A stretch of DNA of 64,000 bases from Myoxocephalus aenaeus (GCA_038501785.1 JBAMJR010000011.1:3592501-3656500); one strand, 5' to 3'. Positions 11,893 to 22,713 are shown, numbered from the stretch's first letter. The notes: generated by a model not told the origin, from the sequence alone. Made by a program: numbers and translations.

Positions 11893-12280
11893 CACCCACC
11901 GTTATTGATAGAGGGTGAAACATTTGGATGGGTTTTACCATTTGAAGGGAGACTTTTCCTTCACAGGACAAGGCTCACAGTCCCAGGAACGGGGGGGTGG
12001 GGGACCAAATAACAAGTTCATAGCTCCATTAGTTATCTGTTTTATTAGTGATTCCCTGATTTTGAGCCTTGTTTTATGGAACAGAAACGGTCTGTTTTAA
12101 TTTACTTCCTTGCTTCATCCTCCACAAACGGTATCAATCGGCCTGAAATGGAACATCCGACTTCAACGTCATTATTTTTGTATCGCAACTACTGCGTAAA
12201 AGCGTTTGCCCAAACTACCTCTGTCTTTATACCTGGGGTACTGAGTTGAGCTGGGAACGACTTGAGGATCTAACCGGCAG
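11416..12280. other. nasp-ccdc17 intergenic, no gene seen
   Basis: Unique-looking sequence with a T-rich tract and short unsupported frames. No splice-flanked coding exon was recognised. Confidence 0.5.
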
Positions 12281-12281
12281 A

Positions 12282-12323
12282 CTCTGTAGTGGCCACTGGA
12301 GGGTGCCGGTGGCCACTACAGAG
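12282..12323. repeat. Perfect 15-bp inverted repeat (hairpin)
   Basis: CTCTGTAGTGGCCAC at 12282-12296 and its exact reverse complement at 12309-12323, with a 12-nt spacer. The arms themselves contain the palindrome AGTGGCCACT. Confidence 0.9.
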
Positions 12324-12409
12324 CTGTTTGTGGAGAGGAAGCAATACTATGTTATGACATTTACTATAAACCAGAGTATTAAAGGTTCAATGGGACATCA
12401 GGTTAAACT

Positions 12410-12758
12410 GTGCGCACGCTGGCCCATTGACCAATCATACGTCCAGGGCCGTCTTGCGGGCGCTGGCACATCAAAGAATACGCTTCTGTCAAACTAAAGA
12501 TCTGATTGGTTGAAGTCTGACTATCAACGATATCGTCCCCATGTACTTTAATCTGCAAAGGCCAGCTGGAAGCCGCTCTGCTTCCATAGAGACACAGGAG
12601 GTGAAATCTGATTGGATAAGACCTCTCCTTTTTTTTTTACATAATTACAATACATGTAGTTTATTTGTGAAAAAACAATTAAATTATAAAATGGCTATAA
12701 CTTTGATTCTGTTTAGGCCAGCAGAGAAGGCTTAGCTGGCCCTGACGGCCCACCACTG
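12410..12758 (-). mobile_element. Truncated copy of CAGTGG-TIR DNA element
   Basis: Read on the minus strand from 12758 it begins CAGTGGTGGGCCGTCAGG. It then tracks the element at 29683-30314 through its AT-rich section (TTTTATAAT, CACAAATAAACTACATG) and the block CAGATTTCACCTC. The opposite terminus was not found, so this copy looks truncated or diverged. Confidence 0.6.
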
Positions 12759-12989
12759 CATAATGTGAGCTCAGTGCACAGTAACTCGAATTCGATACAC
12801 GGTGGGGAATTAAACTGACGCAGGGTCCAACATGCGTCTTCCCGCGGGACGGGAGAGATCTCGCCTGGAGCTAAGGGACACATGTAGACGTACAGTATCT
12901 GAATCAATGTCACAGACAATGTCAAATTACCCACAAAAAAGAAGAGTTGCCAATTCAATCATGTAAATGTGAGACGACTACAGTTTTGG

Positions 12990-13054
12990 ATGATCTAAAC
13001 TGGCAATCTGCAGGAGGTTCTCCCTCTGAATCAGCTCAAGCTCAGTCCTCGCTG
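12990..13054 (-). pseudogene. ccdc17: Possible ccdc17 coiled-coil exon remnant
   Basis: After CTGCAG (minus strand) one frame reads ARTELELIQRENLLQIASLD, a heptad-like coil. Its phase does not fit the preceding remnant, and the frame soon meets a stop. Weak support. Confidence 0.25.
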
Positions 13055-13378
13055 CTGCAGGAGACCACCACCACCCTAATGGTGTTTTTGGTACGCAGCA
13101 CAACATATAAGCAACGTATTACACTATTAATAATCAGAAAATTCACAGACAATTAATTAAATTCCTAGAGTTGCATGCATCACATCACAGGGTGGAAGGA
13201 TTTGATTTAAAAGGCGGTGTTACATGTATAATTTCTTAGGAATTACTTAGGAATTTGGGAACTACTTTAATTAGTTACTTTGACATATAATATAATGTGT
13301 TTTGACTGTTTGAGCTAATCATACATAGCTAACGACAGTTTGCTTTTCACATTGACAAAAATAATGTGTGGTGTCACT

Positions 13379-13507
13379 GCTGGATCCTGAGGATCTCCTC
13401 CAAGTCTCTGGTTCTCCTGCTCCACAGCCAGCAGCTCCCTGCTTGGACTCCACTGAGGCGGCGTCCCCTCTGGACAACACTGATTTGGCTCAGGGCCAAA
13501 ATGGCAT
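13379..13507 (-). pseudogene. ccdc17: ccdc17 exon remnant with frameshift
   Basis: The minus strand has an acceptor CCCAGCAG before 13507 and a donor GTGACA after 13379. One frame reads RELLAVEQENQRL, then coil continuity jumps by one nucleotide into EEILRIQQ. The combined sense (ENQRL followed by EEILRIQ) is a typical coiled coil, so an extra T in CTTGGAGG is the likely lesion. Either a genuine frameshift or an assembly error. Confidence 0.5.
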
Positions 13508-13736
13508 CTGCTGGGAGAGTGTACCAAGTATTAACATCTTCTAATTTCAATTTGGGGTGTGTGTGTGTGTTTTGCATTTGGCATGCTGTAACTGATCAAG
13601 CATCTAATCATCACGGACTTTGTGTAGGGAATCTGTTTTTTTATTGTGATTAAATGTAATAAAGGCTCCACTGAGCACAGCTGTGTTGACAGTGACAAGC
13701 ACTGTTTTTTCTGTTGCTCATCGCTCTTATTCTTAC

Positions 13737-13862
13737 TCTTCTTTTTGGACTCAGCTGGTTGGTTTTTCCTTCAGACTTTGGGCTTCTGCCTGCAGGTCAA
13801 TCATTTGTGCCACGATGTCTGGATCAGACCCACCTGACTGCGTGTACGCTTGCCACAGGGCT
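13737..13862 (-). pseudogene. ccdc17: ccdc17 exon remnant (SGGSDP block)
   Basis: The minus strand has an acceptor TTTGTTGCAG before 13862 and a donor AGAAGA|GTAAGA after 13737. The frame reads ALWQAYTQSGGSDPDIVAQM, then IDLQAEAQSLKEK, matching the conserved coil segment I associate with CCDC17. The frame hits TGA shortly after an A5 run. One added A would restore NQLSPKR up to the good donor, so a homopolymer deletion is likely. The start phase (one base) fits the two bases left by the 14565-14670 exon. Confidence 0.6.
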
Positions 13863-14564
13863 CTGCAACAAAGAGACCAGATTTACCCTCACCGCTCAGA
13901 ACTAATTCATAATCACATGTAGCTGACATCGTTTTTGTACGGTTGACAATAAGAAAACCAGGTTGTCTTGTTTTTCCTTCCAAAACATATATTTAAATAG
14001 ATGACTCCTATGATGTAGGTCCGTACTTTATCTGGGTAGAGAGAGGGCCGTCCGCAGAAGAAACGAGCTCGTAGCTGTCATGATGCATCTTTTTATTCTT
14101 GCATGGATCCGCCTGATTAGCATGTACGGAGACCTCTTGCACACTAAAAAGAAAACAGAAACCCATCAGATCATCCATATTTTATAATATTGTGGCATCT
14201 ATTGAAGGTTTCCCACCCGTAATCCACTTTACAATAGGAAAAGATTTGACAAAAAGTCCTGCAACGAGGAACCACCAAGCATAATGAAATACATAATTGA
14301 TGCTCATTCATCCGGCAGCTGGAAAAAAAAAACATTTCACTAAATATTCATCTTAGAAGCAGAGCACCACAGAAGCAGTCATTTATTTTTCTAATGCGTT
14401 AAACGAAATCTTCATTGGATCCATTCCTGCTCAGCGCAGTTAGTGATTACACACGGGATTGTTGCAGGTTTGATCCCAATTCTCAGCAGTCATGTATTGA
14501 TGAGAACCTCAACAAGCCTGACATATAAAACATGAACATCAGTACACACAGAGTACACACTTAC

Positions 14565-14670
14565 TGTGACGCACAGAGCTGTTCAGAGAGTTGTTGCAGT
14601 CTCTCCTCGTGCTCTCTGGGCTCCATCGACAGACTCCCCAGATGAGTTGTGTTGCTCTGCTCACAGAACA
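14565..14670 (-). pseudogene. ccdc17: ccdc17 coiled-coil exon
   Basis: The minus-strand frame contains SMEPREHEERLQQLSEQLCA and ends at a strong donor CA|GTAAGT. With the acceptor GATGAG before 14670 its phase joins the upstream exon (GAC G + TG). It is open in this frame. The acceptor choice is uncertain because a TGA lies just upstream and the CA microsatellite at about 14693-14720 replaces the usual pyrimidine tract. Confidence 0.5.
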
Positions 14671-14846
14671 CTCATCTGATGGCCCAGCTCTGACACACAC
14701 ACACACACACACACACACACTGTGTCTGAAAGCAATCTTCGACATCAACACTGCGTGTAAATCTGAGAGGATGACATTTCACACAAAGGCTGAAGAGGAT
14801 GGTTGGATTACAGGGTCTCTAGAGAGGTACTGTGTTTGTCCCTCAC

Positions 14847-14970
14847 CGTCTCTCTGCTGCTCCAGCTCCTGGTTGTGAGCAGGTATGAGGGCCAGTTGGT
14901 GCTCGTGGAGCGTCGACATTTCCCTCATCTCTTCCAGTCTCTCACTGTGACCCAGCTGATGCCCACTCGT
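14847..14970 (-). pseudogene. ccdc17: ccdc17 coiled-coil exon
   Basis: The minus-strand frame reads GHQLGHSERLEEMREMSTLH and continues HQLALIPAHNQELEQQRD up to a donor G|GTGAGG. It is a charged heptad coil of the CCDC17 kind. The acceptor is taken as CTTTAG before 14970; CATCAG before 14955 is an alternative. No lesion is seen within this exon. Confidence 0.55.
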
Positions 14971-15707
14971 CTAAAGACCATGTTTATAAATGTAGAATGA
15001 GTCATGCATGGAGTTGGTTTTTAAACGTGTTACAACCTGGAGCAAAATCCCAATTTTCTTTTTTTCTTTTTGTTCCGTCTCCACCGAGTGACCTCTGACT
15101 CATTCTGACATCACTGGCTGATGACTTAATCCATTATTTAACACCTCTTGAACCGTAGGCCTCTGGCACAAGCCCTGCTTATAAATGACATGCCTGAAAT
15201 AAATGGAGCATCTGCAACTACAAAAGCTATATGGCATCACAATAAAAGTAACACTTGTGAGATTTCTGCAGAGGTTTAAGCATCAGTATGCATGTTACTT
15301 GGCTTAAATAAAGTTGTAACAGCAAAAATGCAAGATGTCATGTCCGCCTAAAAAAAAAAAAACTACACTTTTAGAGGGAATATCCCTTTTTAAATGATGC
15401 AGTTGTAGCCCAAACCCTGTTGGTCTATTACGACAGCTCACACTGGATGGTTCATCCACCAGATGGAGGTATAGACCATGTTTTCACAAGATAGGCTGAG
15501 GATCGTTGGATACACACAGATCCTCCACCGAGCCCCAGGCTACTCCTTCAAGCTGTCATTGCTACCATGGAGCCCACACTGTCACTAACTGCACTCTCTG
15601 AATAAATATGATCTAATTTATGGAAGCAGACAGAAGGGTACATTTTGTATTTGAAGGAGATATCCAGGATTTAAAACTAATTAAACAAGTTCAACTGAGT
15701 AGAGCAG

Positions 15708-15763
15708 GATAGCAGTAGTAGTGGTAGTAATAGTAGCAGTAGTAGCAGTAGTAGTAGTAGTAG
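15708..15763. repeat. (GTA)n imperfect microsatellite
   Basis: AGT/GTA trinucleotide repeats with interruptions. Confidence 0.9.
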
Positions 15764-15960
15764 GAGCCAAATACGACCCGAGCACAGCCACTGCTTGTTT
15801 GCGTGATCCATCTCGCTTTAGCATTAAAAATAAAAATAAAAATAAATAAATAAAACACAATGATTCTTAGTTTCAGATCATGATACACTGATATAAACAT
15901 AGTTTTGCATTTTCTATTTCTGCCAATAAATCCCCCTAAATATTACACACTTTTCCTTTT

Positions 15961-16060
15961 AAGAGGAAAAATAATCACAATATTTGATGAGTCATGTTTT
16001 AGTTTGATCAGATAGGTTTCTATTACTGGGAAATAAATGTCAAAGCATGTTACGAGAGAA
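15961..16060 (+). repeat. Decayed duplicate of the ifit promoter block
   Basis: The stretch TAATCACAATATTTGATGAG followed by TCATGTTT is nearly identical to 17110-17138. The following bases GGAAATAAATGTC align with the IRF-site core GGAAACGAAAGTC at 17171-17183, with the core substituted. Similarity then fades, with no TATA box or ifit coding sequence attached. Confidence 0.6.
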
Positions 16061-16214
16061 CACAACACATCATATGCAATTGCTTATATATAGAACATTA
16101 AATACATTCACTGTAGTGCAGTGTAGCTTGACCAAATTCACTTAATATCAATGAGCTCTTCCTGGTTACACAAAACACATTTGGGGAAAAAAATTAGCGT
16201 TTGCTAAGAGAGCA

Positions 16215-16370
16215 TTTTCCTTTTACCTCAAGGTCGGTGGTTTGATCCTCTGTCTGTCTTGCTGTCCATTAGCGAAATACTAAAACCTAAGTTGCTTCTT
16301 GGTCTGCTTCACAGCAGCCCACTGCTTCTAGAGCCATATGATGGGTTTATATTCAGAGGTCAAATTTCAT
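16215..16370 (+). repeat. tRNA-like interspersed repeat fragment, copy 1
   Basis: Contains GGTCGGTGGTTTGATCC (B-box-like) and AGCGAAATACTAAAACC. Related fragments are at 18190-18270 and 18785-18910, the latter with CCACAAGGTAGCAGGTTCGA and GAGACACTGAACCCCCAGTT, a phrase common in teleost SINE or short DNA-element repeats. Confidence 0.55.
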
Positions 16371-16418
16371 GGACCGGTATGCATATGACCATTGTAATAA
16401 GGTTTCACTTTTCTAGTT

Positions 16419-16628
16419 TAACCAGGAGACCATTGATGTGTGAAGGGGTTTTGGTGACATAAGAATGAAGTTATGGAATGCTTTCCCCAATTCAAATGAT
16501 CCAAAATGAAGCAAAAGAACACAAACAATTCAAGATAAATAAGTGCAGTATAACCATGAGGGGACCACTGATGTATGAAGTGGTGTGGGTCACACTCCAC
16601 AGCATGACAAACAAAGTTATTGAATATT
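16419..16628 (+). repeat. Local tandem duplication
   Basis: AACCAGGAGACCATTGATGT (from 16421) recurs as AACCATGAGGGGACCACTGATGT from 16552. Both are followed by TGAAG, a GTG-rich stretch and AAGTTAT about 50-60 nt later. Two diverged units of roughly 130 bp. Confidence 0.5.
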
Positions 16629-16934
16629 TTTGTGGTTTCTACTTCTTTCTTTTTTTTTTGCATTGCACCTTGTCGACTGCCCATGCGCACTCGTGTGCTC
16701 TTTTGTTTGTATTTGAGGAAGTGATCAGGGAAGTCCAAATCTGAACATCTTTCCGACTAAACCTTCACTTTTTTTTTCAACATTATGAAATTCTGATGTT
16801 GTAATTACGAGATCTGTTGTCATAAGTATGAGCTCTTTTCTTGTGATTACAAAACAGTGACGCACGACTCAAGAGAAAATGTAGTGAGTTATGTTTCACT
16901 TTCATGAGATGTTGCTGTAGGTTTTCAATCCGGG

Positions 16935-16945
16935 GAAACGAAACT
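16935..16945 (+). promoter_or_regulatory. IRF/ISRE-like site, distal
   Basis: GAAACGAAACT within GGGGAAACGAAACTGAAG. It contains the IRF core AANNGAAA, but the spacing between the GAAA units is one base shorter than in the usual ISRE. It lies about 310 bp upstream of the ifit TATA box. Confidence 0.6.
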
Positions 16946-17170
16946 GAAGGCGAAGACAGATCACAACACACACAGATGCGTTCAAAGGTTTCACAACGCG
17001 TCGATATTTCTAACGATGGGAAGGTGCAGCCATACAGATGTGGTATCTTGGGTTTGAATCTGTCTCCCATTGTGGCGTCATGTACCGCAAGAAGAATTGA
17101 AGAGAAAACATAATCACGATATTTGATGAGTCATGTTTCAGACTTATTAGACTGTTGGCTTCCATTCACA

Positions 17171-17183
17171 GGAAACGAAAGTC
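17171..17183 (+). promoter_or_regulatory. IRF/ISRE-like site, proximal
   Basis: GGAAACGAAAGTC, about 70 bp upstream of the TATA box, the typical position for an interferon-response element in ifit genes. It has the same compact spacing as the distal site. Confidence 0.7.
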
Positions 17184-17251
17184 AAGGAGTGTTTTTATAA
17201 TGTAATCGAAACATGGACACGCAAATGCCCCGCCTCGGCGTGATGTGAACA

Positions 17252-17258
17252 TATAAAG
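17252..17258 (+). promoter_or_regulatory. ifit: ifit TATA box
   Basis: TATAAAG about 115 nt upstream of the start codon. Transcription is inferred to start near 17280. Confidence 0.75.
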
Positions 17259-17366
17259 CTGCTCAGCAGCATCTCATCATTTCTACCTGTGAGGCCAGAG
17301 CAGCATCAAGAGCAGAAACCAGCCGCACTGACTTAGAACACTTAGAGTTGAGGAAACAGCTGCAAG

Positions 17367-20300
17367 ATGAGGTGAGAAGCTGTTTCTGCATTTCATATCA
17401 TTGTTGGAGTAAATCATTAGTATATCATTATGATTTGTTTAATACCTTATCATTGTGTCCTCGAGCCAAATATTATTATCATTATGGATCCTTCAAGACA
17501 TTGATGATGTATAAACTCTGCTGTTCAGTCCGATGTTTCTTCCTTTTCCCCTTTCAGTCAGTGCCACAGAGATTATAAACATACATTTAAAAAATTCTGT
17601 CTTTTACTTAATAAGTATTACTGATCAGTTGTTTTCTTTAAGTTTCACCCCACACTTCCAAGAATGTAATTCTAAGAAATCCCCCAAAACACCCGCCCTT
17701 CTACTACCTGAAATATTTCTGAAAATGTAATATGAGATGTGTGTCGAACAGTGTTTTACTGTGTGATGCTCAGCAACCAGTAACCAGGCTACACCAACCA
17801 GCAGGTGGCAGCAGAGCGTCGTAATGAAGGTGTCCCCAGTTAACCATCGAAAGGGCTCTGCTCAGAGTGTACACACACATACTGTACTCCATGTGTAAAT
17901 GTGTTTAAGATAATGCACACGACATCTTACTAGTTTTATTTGATAAGAATGTGCAGCCATGAAAATGTGGCATATCGGGTTTCAATATTTAACCCAATGT
18001 TGCATAATCATAGGCTATTATATCTTCATGGAGAAAGAAACACATATTTTTCTAACGGCAAAAACATACCAGAAGACTTAAACATATAAATGCATTCAAA
18101 GGTTGCACAACACATTGCTATTTCCATTCGATGGGAAGGTGCAGCCATAAAATGGACAACAAGACATACGATTAGTATACTCATTGTGTTTCTTAGCGAA
18201 ATACTAAACCCCAAGTTGTTTCACAGCAGATAGAGCCACATGATGGGTTTACATTTAGAGGTCAAATGAGCTCACAGTAGACCGCAAAAGCTATTTGATA
18301 TCACAGTGAAATGTTAAATGCATTTGATTGTCCATATTCATACTCACATGTAATTGCTTGTTCTCCTCTATGACTCACACCTTCCTGTCCTTTTCTTCCT
18401 TCCTACCTTCCTTACCTCTTTCAGCCATCTTCTCTTTCTCCCTTGGGTTAGGGCAGGGGTCAGCAACCTTTCCTATCCAAAGAGCCATTTTGCCCTATTT
18501 TACACCAAATAAAAATTGTCTGGAGCCGCAAAAGCTACAGTATTTGATATCACAGCTTATAAAGTTTTATATATAGTCATATTATATATACAAACACTAT
18601 AGTGTGTTGTATTTATGAAATTATAGAACAAGAATAAAGACAGTTCTTGACATTGTATTGCTATTTTACCTGTTATAACCATCAAACTATTATTAAGAGG
18701 AGAAACACAAATCCAGTCATGTGTCGGCCTACACTGAGGTCAATTAAACACACATATATGCAGTCCTTGATCCCTGCCCATATGTATGGGTCATGGGATA
18801 GAGTGGTCGTCCTGCAACCACAAGGTAGCAGGTTCGATACCTTTAGCGAGACACTGAACCCCCAGTTGCACAGCAGCCTACTGCACCTAGAATGCTAAGT
18901 ATGGTTTAAATGCAATAACTCTGAAATAAATAGGGCATGTCCACACTACTACGTTTCCATTTTAAAACGCATATCTTTTGCTACGTTTACACTGAGCGTC
19001 CTCACTAGGCCGGAGTTTTAGACTAGATGACCGGAAACGGGATTAGTTTGGAAACGCTCCCGAGGACGGATCCGTTTTTACTAACGGACGCCTCAGTGTC
19101 TCATGAGCTGTCACAGAACCAGCGAGTTTGGACACTTGATCCACTTCGTGAAAGTCTTTTTACTTTGCTCAGTTTGCTGCAGCAGTTGAGAAATCACTCT
19201 TCTTCGCTCATCTGCAGCTTGATACTTTTCATCAGATGCTGTGTGTTTGTTCTGGAAGTATCTTTCAACATTAAATGTTTCGTTGTTTGATAATTTCTCG
19301 CCACATATCAAGCAGACAGGTCAGCCAGCATTGTTGGCAGTGAAACAAATCAATACGTCCTCGCAGAATTAAACTCTGTATTTTTATCAGTGACTTATTT
19401 TTATTTATCTGTTGATAGTTTACCGAGGGCGGGGCTCTGCATATCATGAGTAGTCACCTGCAGGGAAAGGCACTTGACAGCGACGTAATAGGATGTGACG
19501 CACTTTTTAGAGAAAAACATATTAAAACATTTTGTATTTTCAGTGACAAAGTATCACCTCAAACTCCAAGATAAGAGGAGTTCCCTTTGGAAGATTGTCC
19601 ACTGGGCAATGCGGAGCTTTCAGCCTTTGTTTCTTCTTGTCCTTCATGGGTTTTTATTTTGTCCTTTCTTATACCTCTTTTCTTATCCATTCCTTCCCTC
19701 CATTGTCCCATTTACCTCATTCCTCCCACTACGGCCACTCATTTGCCTTTATTTATCCTCCTCCCTTTCTCTTTCAAGTTTTCCTTCTTTACCTACTTCC
19801 GTCTACCCACCCTACTTTTCTTTCCAGCCGTATGTTGGTCCATATTCTTTTTATTCCTATCTTCTCATACTTCTTTCCTTATCCATTACTTCTTTCATTA
19901 CTCCTTCCTTATTTCCTTCCTGTCCATTCGATGCGCCCTACTAAATGTCTCCTTCCCAATTATTTTGTGTCGGGATCAAAGAAGGAGCTAACAGATTATT
20001 ATTTATTATTTCCTTCCTGGGCATTCAATGCTCCTTACTCCATTTCTATCTTCCTCCCTTCCTCAACATGACATTAACAATGATTATCCAAACATAGCAC
20101 GCCTCCGAGCATATTATATGAACTTAGTGATTTCTATTAATATTTTGCATTTTTATTCCCCATTAGTGCTGCTCAGAGTCAAACAACACTGTTGGCAAAA
20201 CTGGAGGCCCTGCAGTGCCACTTCACCTGGGATCTGGGGCCCAACAGGACCAACCTTTTACGTCTCAACGACCAGCTGGTGGACATCGGCACGGAGGAGG

Positions 20301-21472
20301 GAAACAGCTGGCTGGGTCACATCTACAACCTGCAGGGGTTCATTCAGTACAAGCTGGGCTCCACCGAAGACGCCCAGAGTTTCTTCAACAAGGCTGCAGA
20401 GGCCTTCAGCCAGATGAGAAATGCAGATGATGGTCCCTGGTTAGTGGTGAACTACGGGAACCTGGCTTGGCTGCACCACCACCTGGGAGACCAAGCAGAG
20501 AGCGAGGCTTTCCTGTCAAAGGTTGACGCCCTGATGAAGAAATACCCATCACCATCGCAGGACGAGCTCCATGCAGAGACCTACGCTGAGAAAGCCTGGA
20601 CCCTGATGAACTTCAGAGCAGACAGAGAGCTGGTGGCAGATTACTTCCAGAGGGCCATCGGGATGCAGCCGGACATGGTGGAGTGGAACACCAGTCACGT
20701 CATAGGGTTAGCGATTGCCTTTAAGTACAGAGACACAGAGCTGGCGGCTGGTATCTTGGAGAAAATGAGAGTCGCCAAGGAACAGGATCCAGAGAACGTG
20801 TTCCTCGCTGCTTACTACCTTCAGCAACTTGCAAAGAAAGGAGAAGACGTTGAGGATGAAGCACGTGAGTTGGCCGAAAAGGTTTTGAGAAATCCCGTCA
20901 GCAGCTACAGTGGTATGAAAGCGATACTGAGGGTTTACAGAAACTATGTAAATATTGATGAGGCCATTGATTTGGCAGAGGAGGCTCTGGAACACCATCC
21001 AGATGAGCGTTATCTGAAGAGATGTGCTGCACTCTGCTACAAATGGAAGATCATTTTTTTCAGCGACAGTCGCCCAAGGAAAAGCACGCTAGACAGAGCA
21101 GTCAGTCTCCATGAGGCGGTGATTTCTCTCTACCCTCATTCTTCACTTATGAAGAAAATGGACCTTGCAAATATACATGCAAAGTCCAATCACGGCATGG
21201 CTAAAGCTGAGCAGATGTACCAGGACCTGCTAAAAAGGGATCTGGAACCTGCAGAACAACAGGTCCTCTACAGCCAATATGCAAGATATTTAAACTTCGA
21301 TCGACGTGATGAAAACAAGTCAATACAGTATCACATGAAGGCGGCAGCGATACCGCATCAATCCTTCTATCGTGGGAACAGCATCAAAATTCTGGAGAAG
21401 ATCAAAAATAGAAGCAGGAACCGAATGTGTGGAGAAATAAAGGAGTTTCTGGAAAACCTGCAAGAGCCATAG
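17367..21472 (+). CDS. ifit: Interferon-induced protein with tetratricopeptide repeats
   Basis: Coding exon 1 is only ATGAG (17367-17371, donor GTGAGA). Coding exon 2 is 20167-21472 after CATTAG. Together they give 436 residues starting MSAAQSQTTLLAKLEALQCH. A first exon holding little more than the start codon, then one large exon, is the standard IFIT architecture. The N-terminal CHFTWDL (residues 19-25) is the family signature. TPR helices follow: IYNLQGFIQYKLGSTEDAQS, WLVVNYGNLAWLHHHLGDQA and IDLAEEALEHHPDERYLKRC, among others. IFITs are cytosolic interferon-induced effectors; mammalian members bind abnormal 5-prime ends of viral RNA. Fish paralogues are numerous and the number cannot be assigned here. 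The frame is intact and of family-typical length. The 2.8-kb intron holds repeats, a CTCF-like site and hAT fragments. The gene lies antisense within the ccdc17 remnant span. Confidence 0.96.
17797..17808 (+). promoter_or_regulatory. CTCF core motif in ifit intron
   Basis: CCAGCAGGTGGC is an exact match to CCASYAGRKGGC. It lies in a repeat (about 17750-17930) whose diverged relative sits downstream of ifit at 22230-22370 (CCGGAAGGTGGCAGCAG). Confidence 0.4.
18454..18600. mobile_element. hAT-type terminal fragment
   Basis: CAGGGGTCAGCAACC followed by AAAGAGCCATTTTGCC is the terminal phrase of a widespread hAT-like element. Nearby 19111-19311 carries a BED-type finger fragment, which may belong to the same insertion. 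Confidence 0.6.
18937..19110. repeat. Degenerate interspersed repeat
   Basis: CATGTCCACACTACTACGTT followed by ACGTTTACACTGAGCG has the phrasing of a known vertebrate non-autonomous DNA repeat family. Family name not determined. Confidence 0.45.
19111..19311 (-). pseudogene. hAT transposase BED zinc-finger fragment
   Basis: The minus strand reads MICGEKLSNNETFNVERYFQ NKHTASDEKYQAADERRRVI and continues LLQQTEQSKKTFTKW. This is a C-x2-C ... H finger followed by a helix, as in ZBED/hAT transposase-derived proteins. The second finger half is altered (RYF where RHF is usual) and no catalytic domain follows, so it is a dead fragment inside the ifit intron. Confidence 0.65.
19620..20075. repeat. 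CT-rich low-complexity tract
   Basis: Pyrimidine-rich TTCCTTCC-type sequence with several overlapping spurious frames, just before the ifit exon 2 acceptor. Confidence 0.8.
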
Positions 21473-22114
21473 TGTTTTTTTTACAACACTGGTCCTAAAT
21501 CTGGAGAAAAAAAAATGCAATGCAAAAAGGTATTGCATTACCTGAAAAAAATCTGAAAATACTTATTCATTGATTAATTGTATCCTTTAAAAGGCAGGTG
21601 TCTGCAAGTTTTTACATCTTTGCAGTCAATGGGAAAAAAGGCGTAACAAAAATGATAGAATCGATTTGTATGACAGGCTGAATCATTCAATAACACTGCC
21701 CTTTTAAATAACATCCACTGTGGACATGTCTCCATGTCATTACTATGATTAAATATTACTTGGTTTATTACAATAGATCTTGATCAGATGTTGTGTTTAT
21801 TATGTTGCTGTTATGTGTTCCCCCCCTTAGCACTGTATTTTAAGTTCATGTAAGAATGTCTATATTTTTCCTCCTAGCACTATATGAAATCTGCTTTGCT
21901 GTTTGCCTTTGGGTTGTGAAATACTAAATTATCTCATAACATAATAGTTAATTTGATGTAAACTGAATATTACAGCCTGATGCAACTGATTGTATGAATA
22001 GAAAGTATGTCAAGCTGGGTCTCAGTTGTACACAATTACCTTTTAATACTATTAAATATAAAATGTGTACACTAAGAAATCTTCAAGTTTTTTTTCTTCT
22101 TCTGGTTACTATAC

Positions 22115-22120
22115 AATAAA
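22115..22120 (+). promoter_or_regulatory. ifit: Candidate ifit polyadenylation signal
   Basis: AATAAA about 640 nt after the stop codon. An ATTAAA variant near 21748 is an alternative. Confidence 0.45.
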
Positions 22121-22657
22121 TGCATGTACACAATCTTGCAGTACTCTACAGTGATGGATGTTAATCAAACTACAGCTCTTGAAAGCTACTGCCAAAGCTA
22201 CTTTCTGGTTTATTAAACAGACCAGTGTGAAGTGGTCACCAAACAGTACCCAGGTTACACCGGAAGGTGGCAGCAGCTTCATACTGCAGGTGTCTCCATA
22301 TGCTGTTCATATTGACACTCTGTTCACATATACTTCCTTTATAAGTGTGTTTGAAATAATGCAGGCTAAATAAATATTTGGGGTAGCGACAAATAAGGCT
22401 TCTAAAAAGGACATAAAAAAACTTGATGTAATGCATATTTATGTGTGTTAATAACTTTTCAAAGTGGTTAAATGTATTTTGAACAGTATTTTTTTATTTT
22501 ACTTGCTAAAAAATGTCAGGTGAAGCAATCACATATTTGTAAATATATATAGTCACACTATTTATTATAACTAAAATCTTTGGCAAGTATCTCTTCAAGT
22601 GTCTCTACAGTGACTAACACATTTTTATTTCATGAATGTGTTTGTGTTTTGTATTTA

Positions 22658-22664
<7 letters not shown>

Positions 22665-22709
<45 letters not shown>
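22665..22709. repeat. (AT)n microsatellite
   Basis: About 22 AT units downstream of ifit. Confidence 0.95.

Positions 22710-22713
<4 letters not shown>

Larger units (their letters stand above)
16977..18150 (+). repeat. Duplicated block around the ifit promoter and intron
   Basis: TTCAAAGGTTTCACAACGCG ... GATGGGAAGGTGCAGCCATA at 16980-17037 recurs as TTCAAAGGTTGCACAACACA ... GATGGGAAGGTGCAGCCATA at 18091-18150. A third partial copy (GTGCAGCCATGAAAATGTGG) is at 17952. This indicates repeated local duplication. Confidence 0.6.

Noticed and set aside
20028..20430. Alternative frames overlapping the ifit exon
   Set aside because: Shadows of the intact ifit frame, which has family motifs and a phase-matched first exon.
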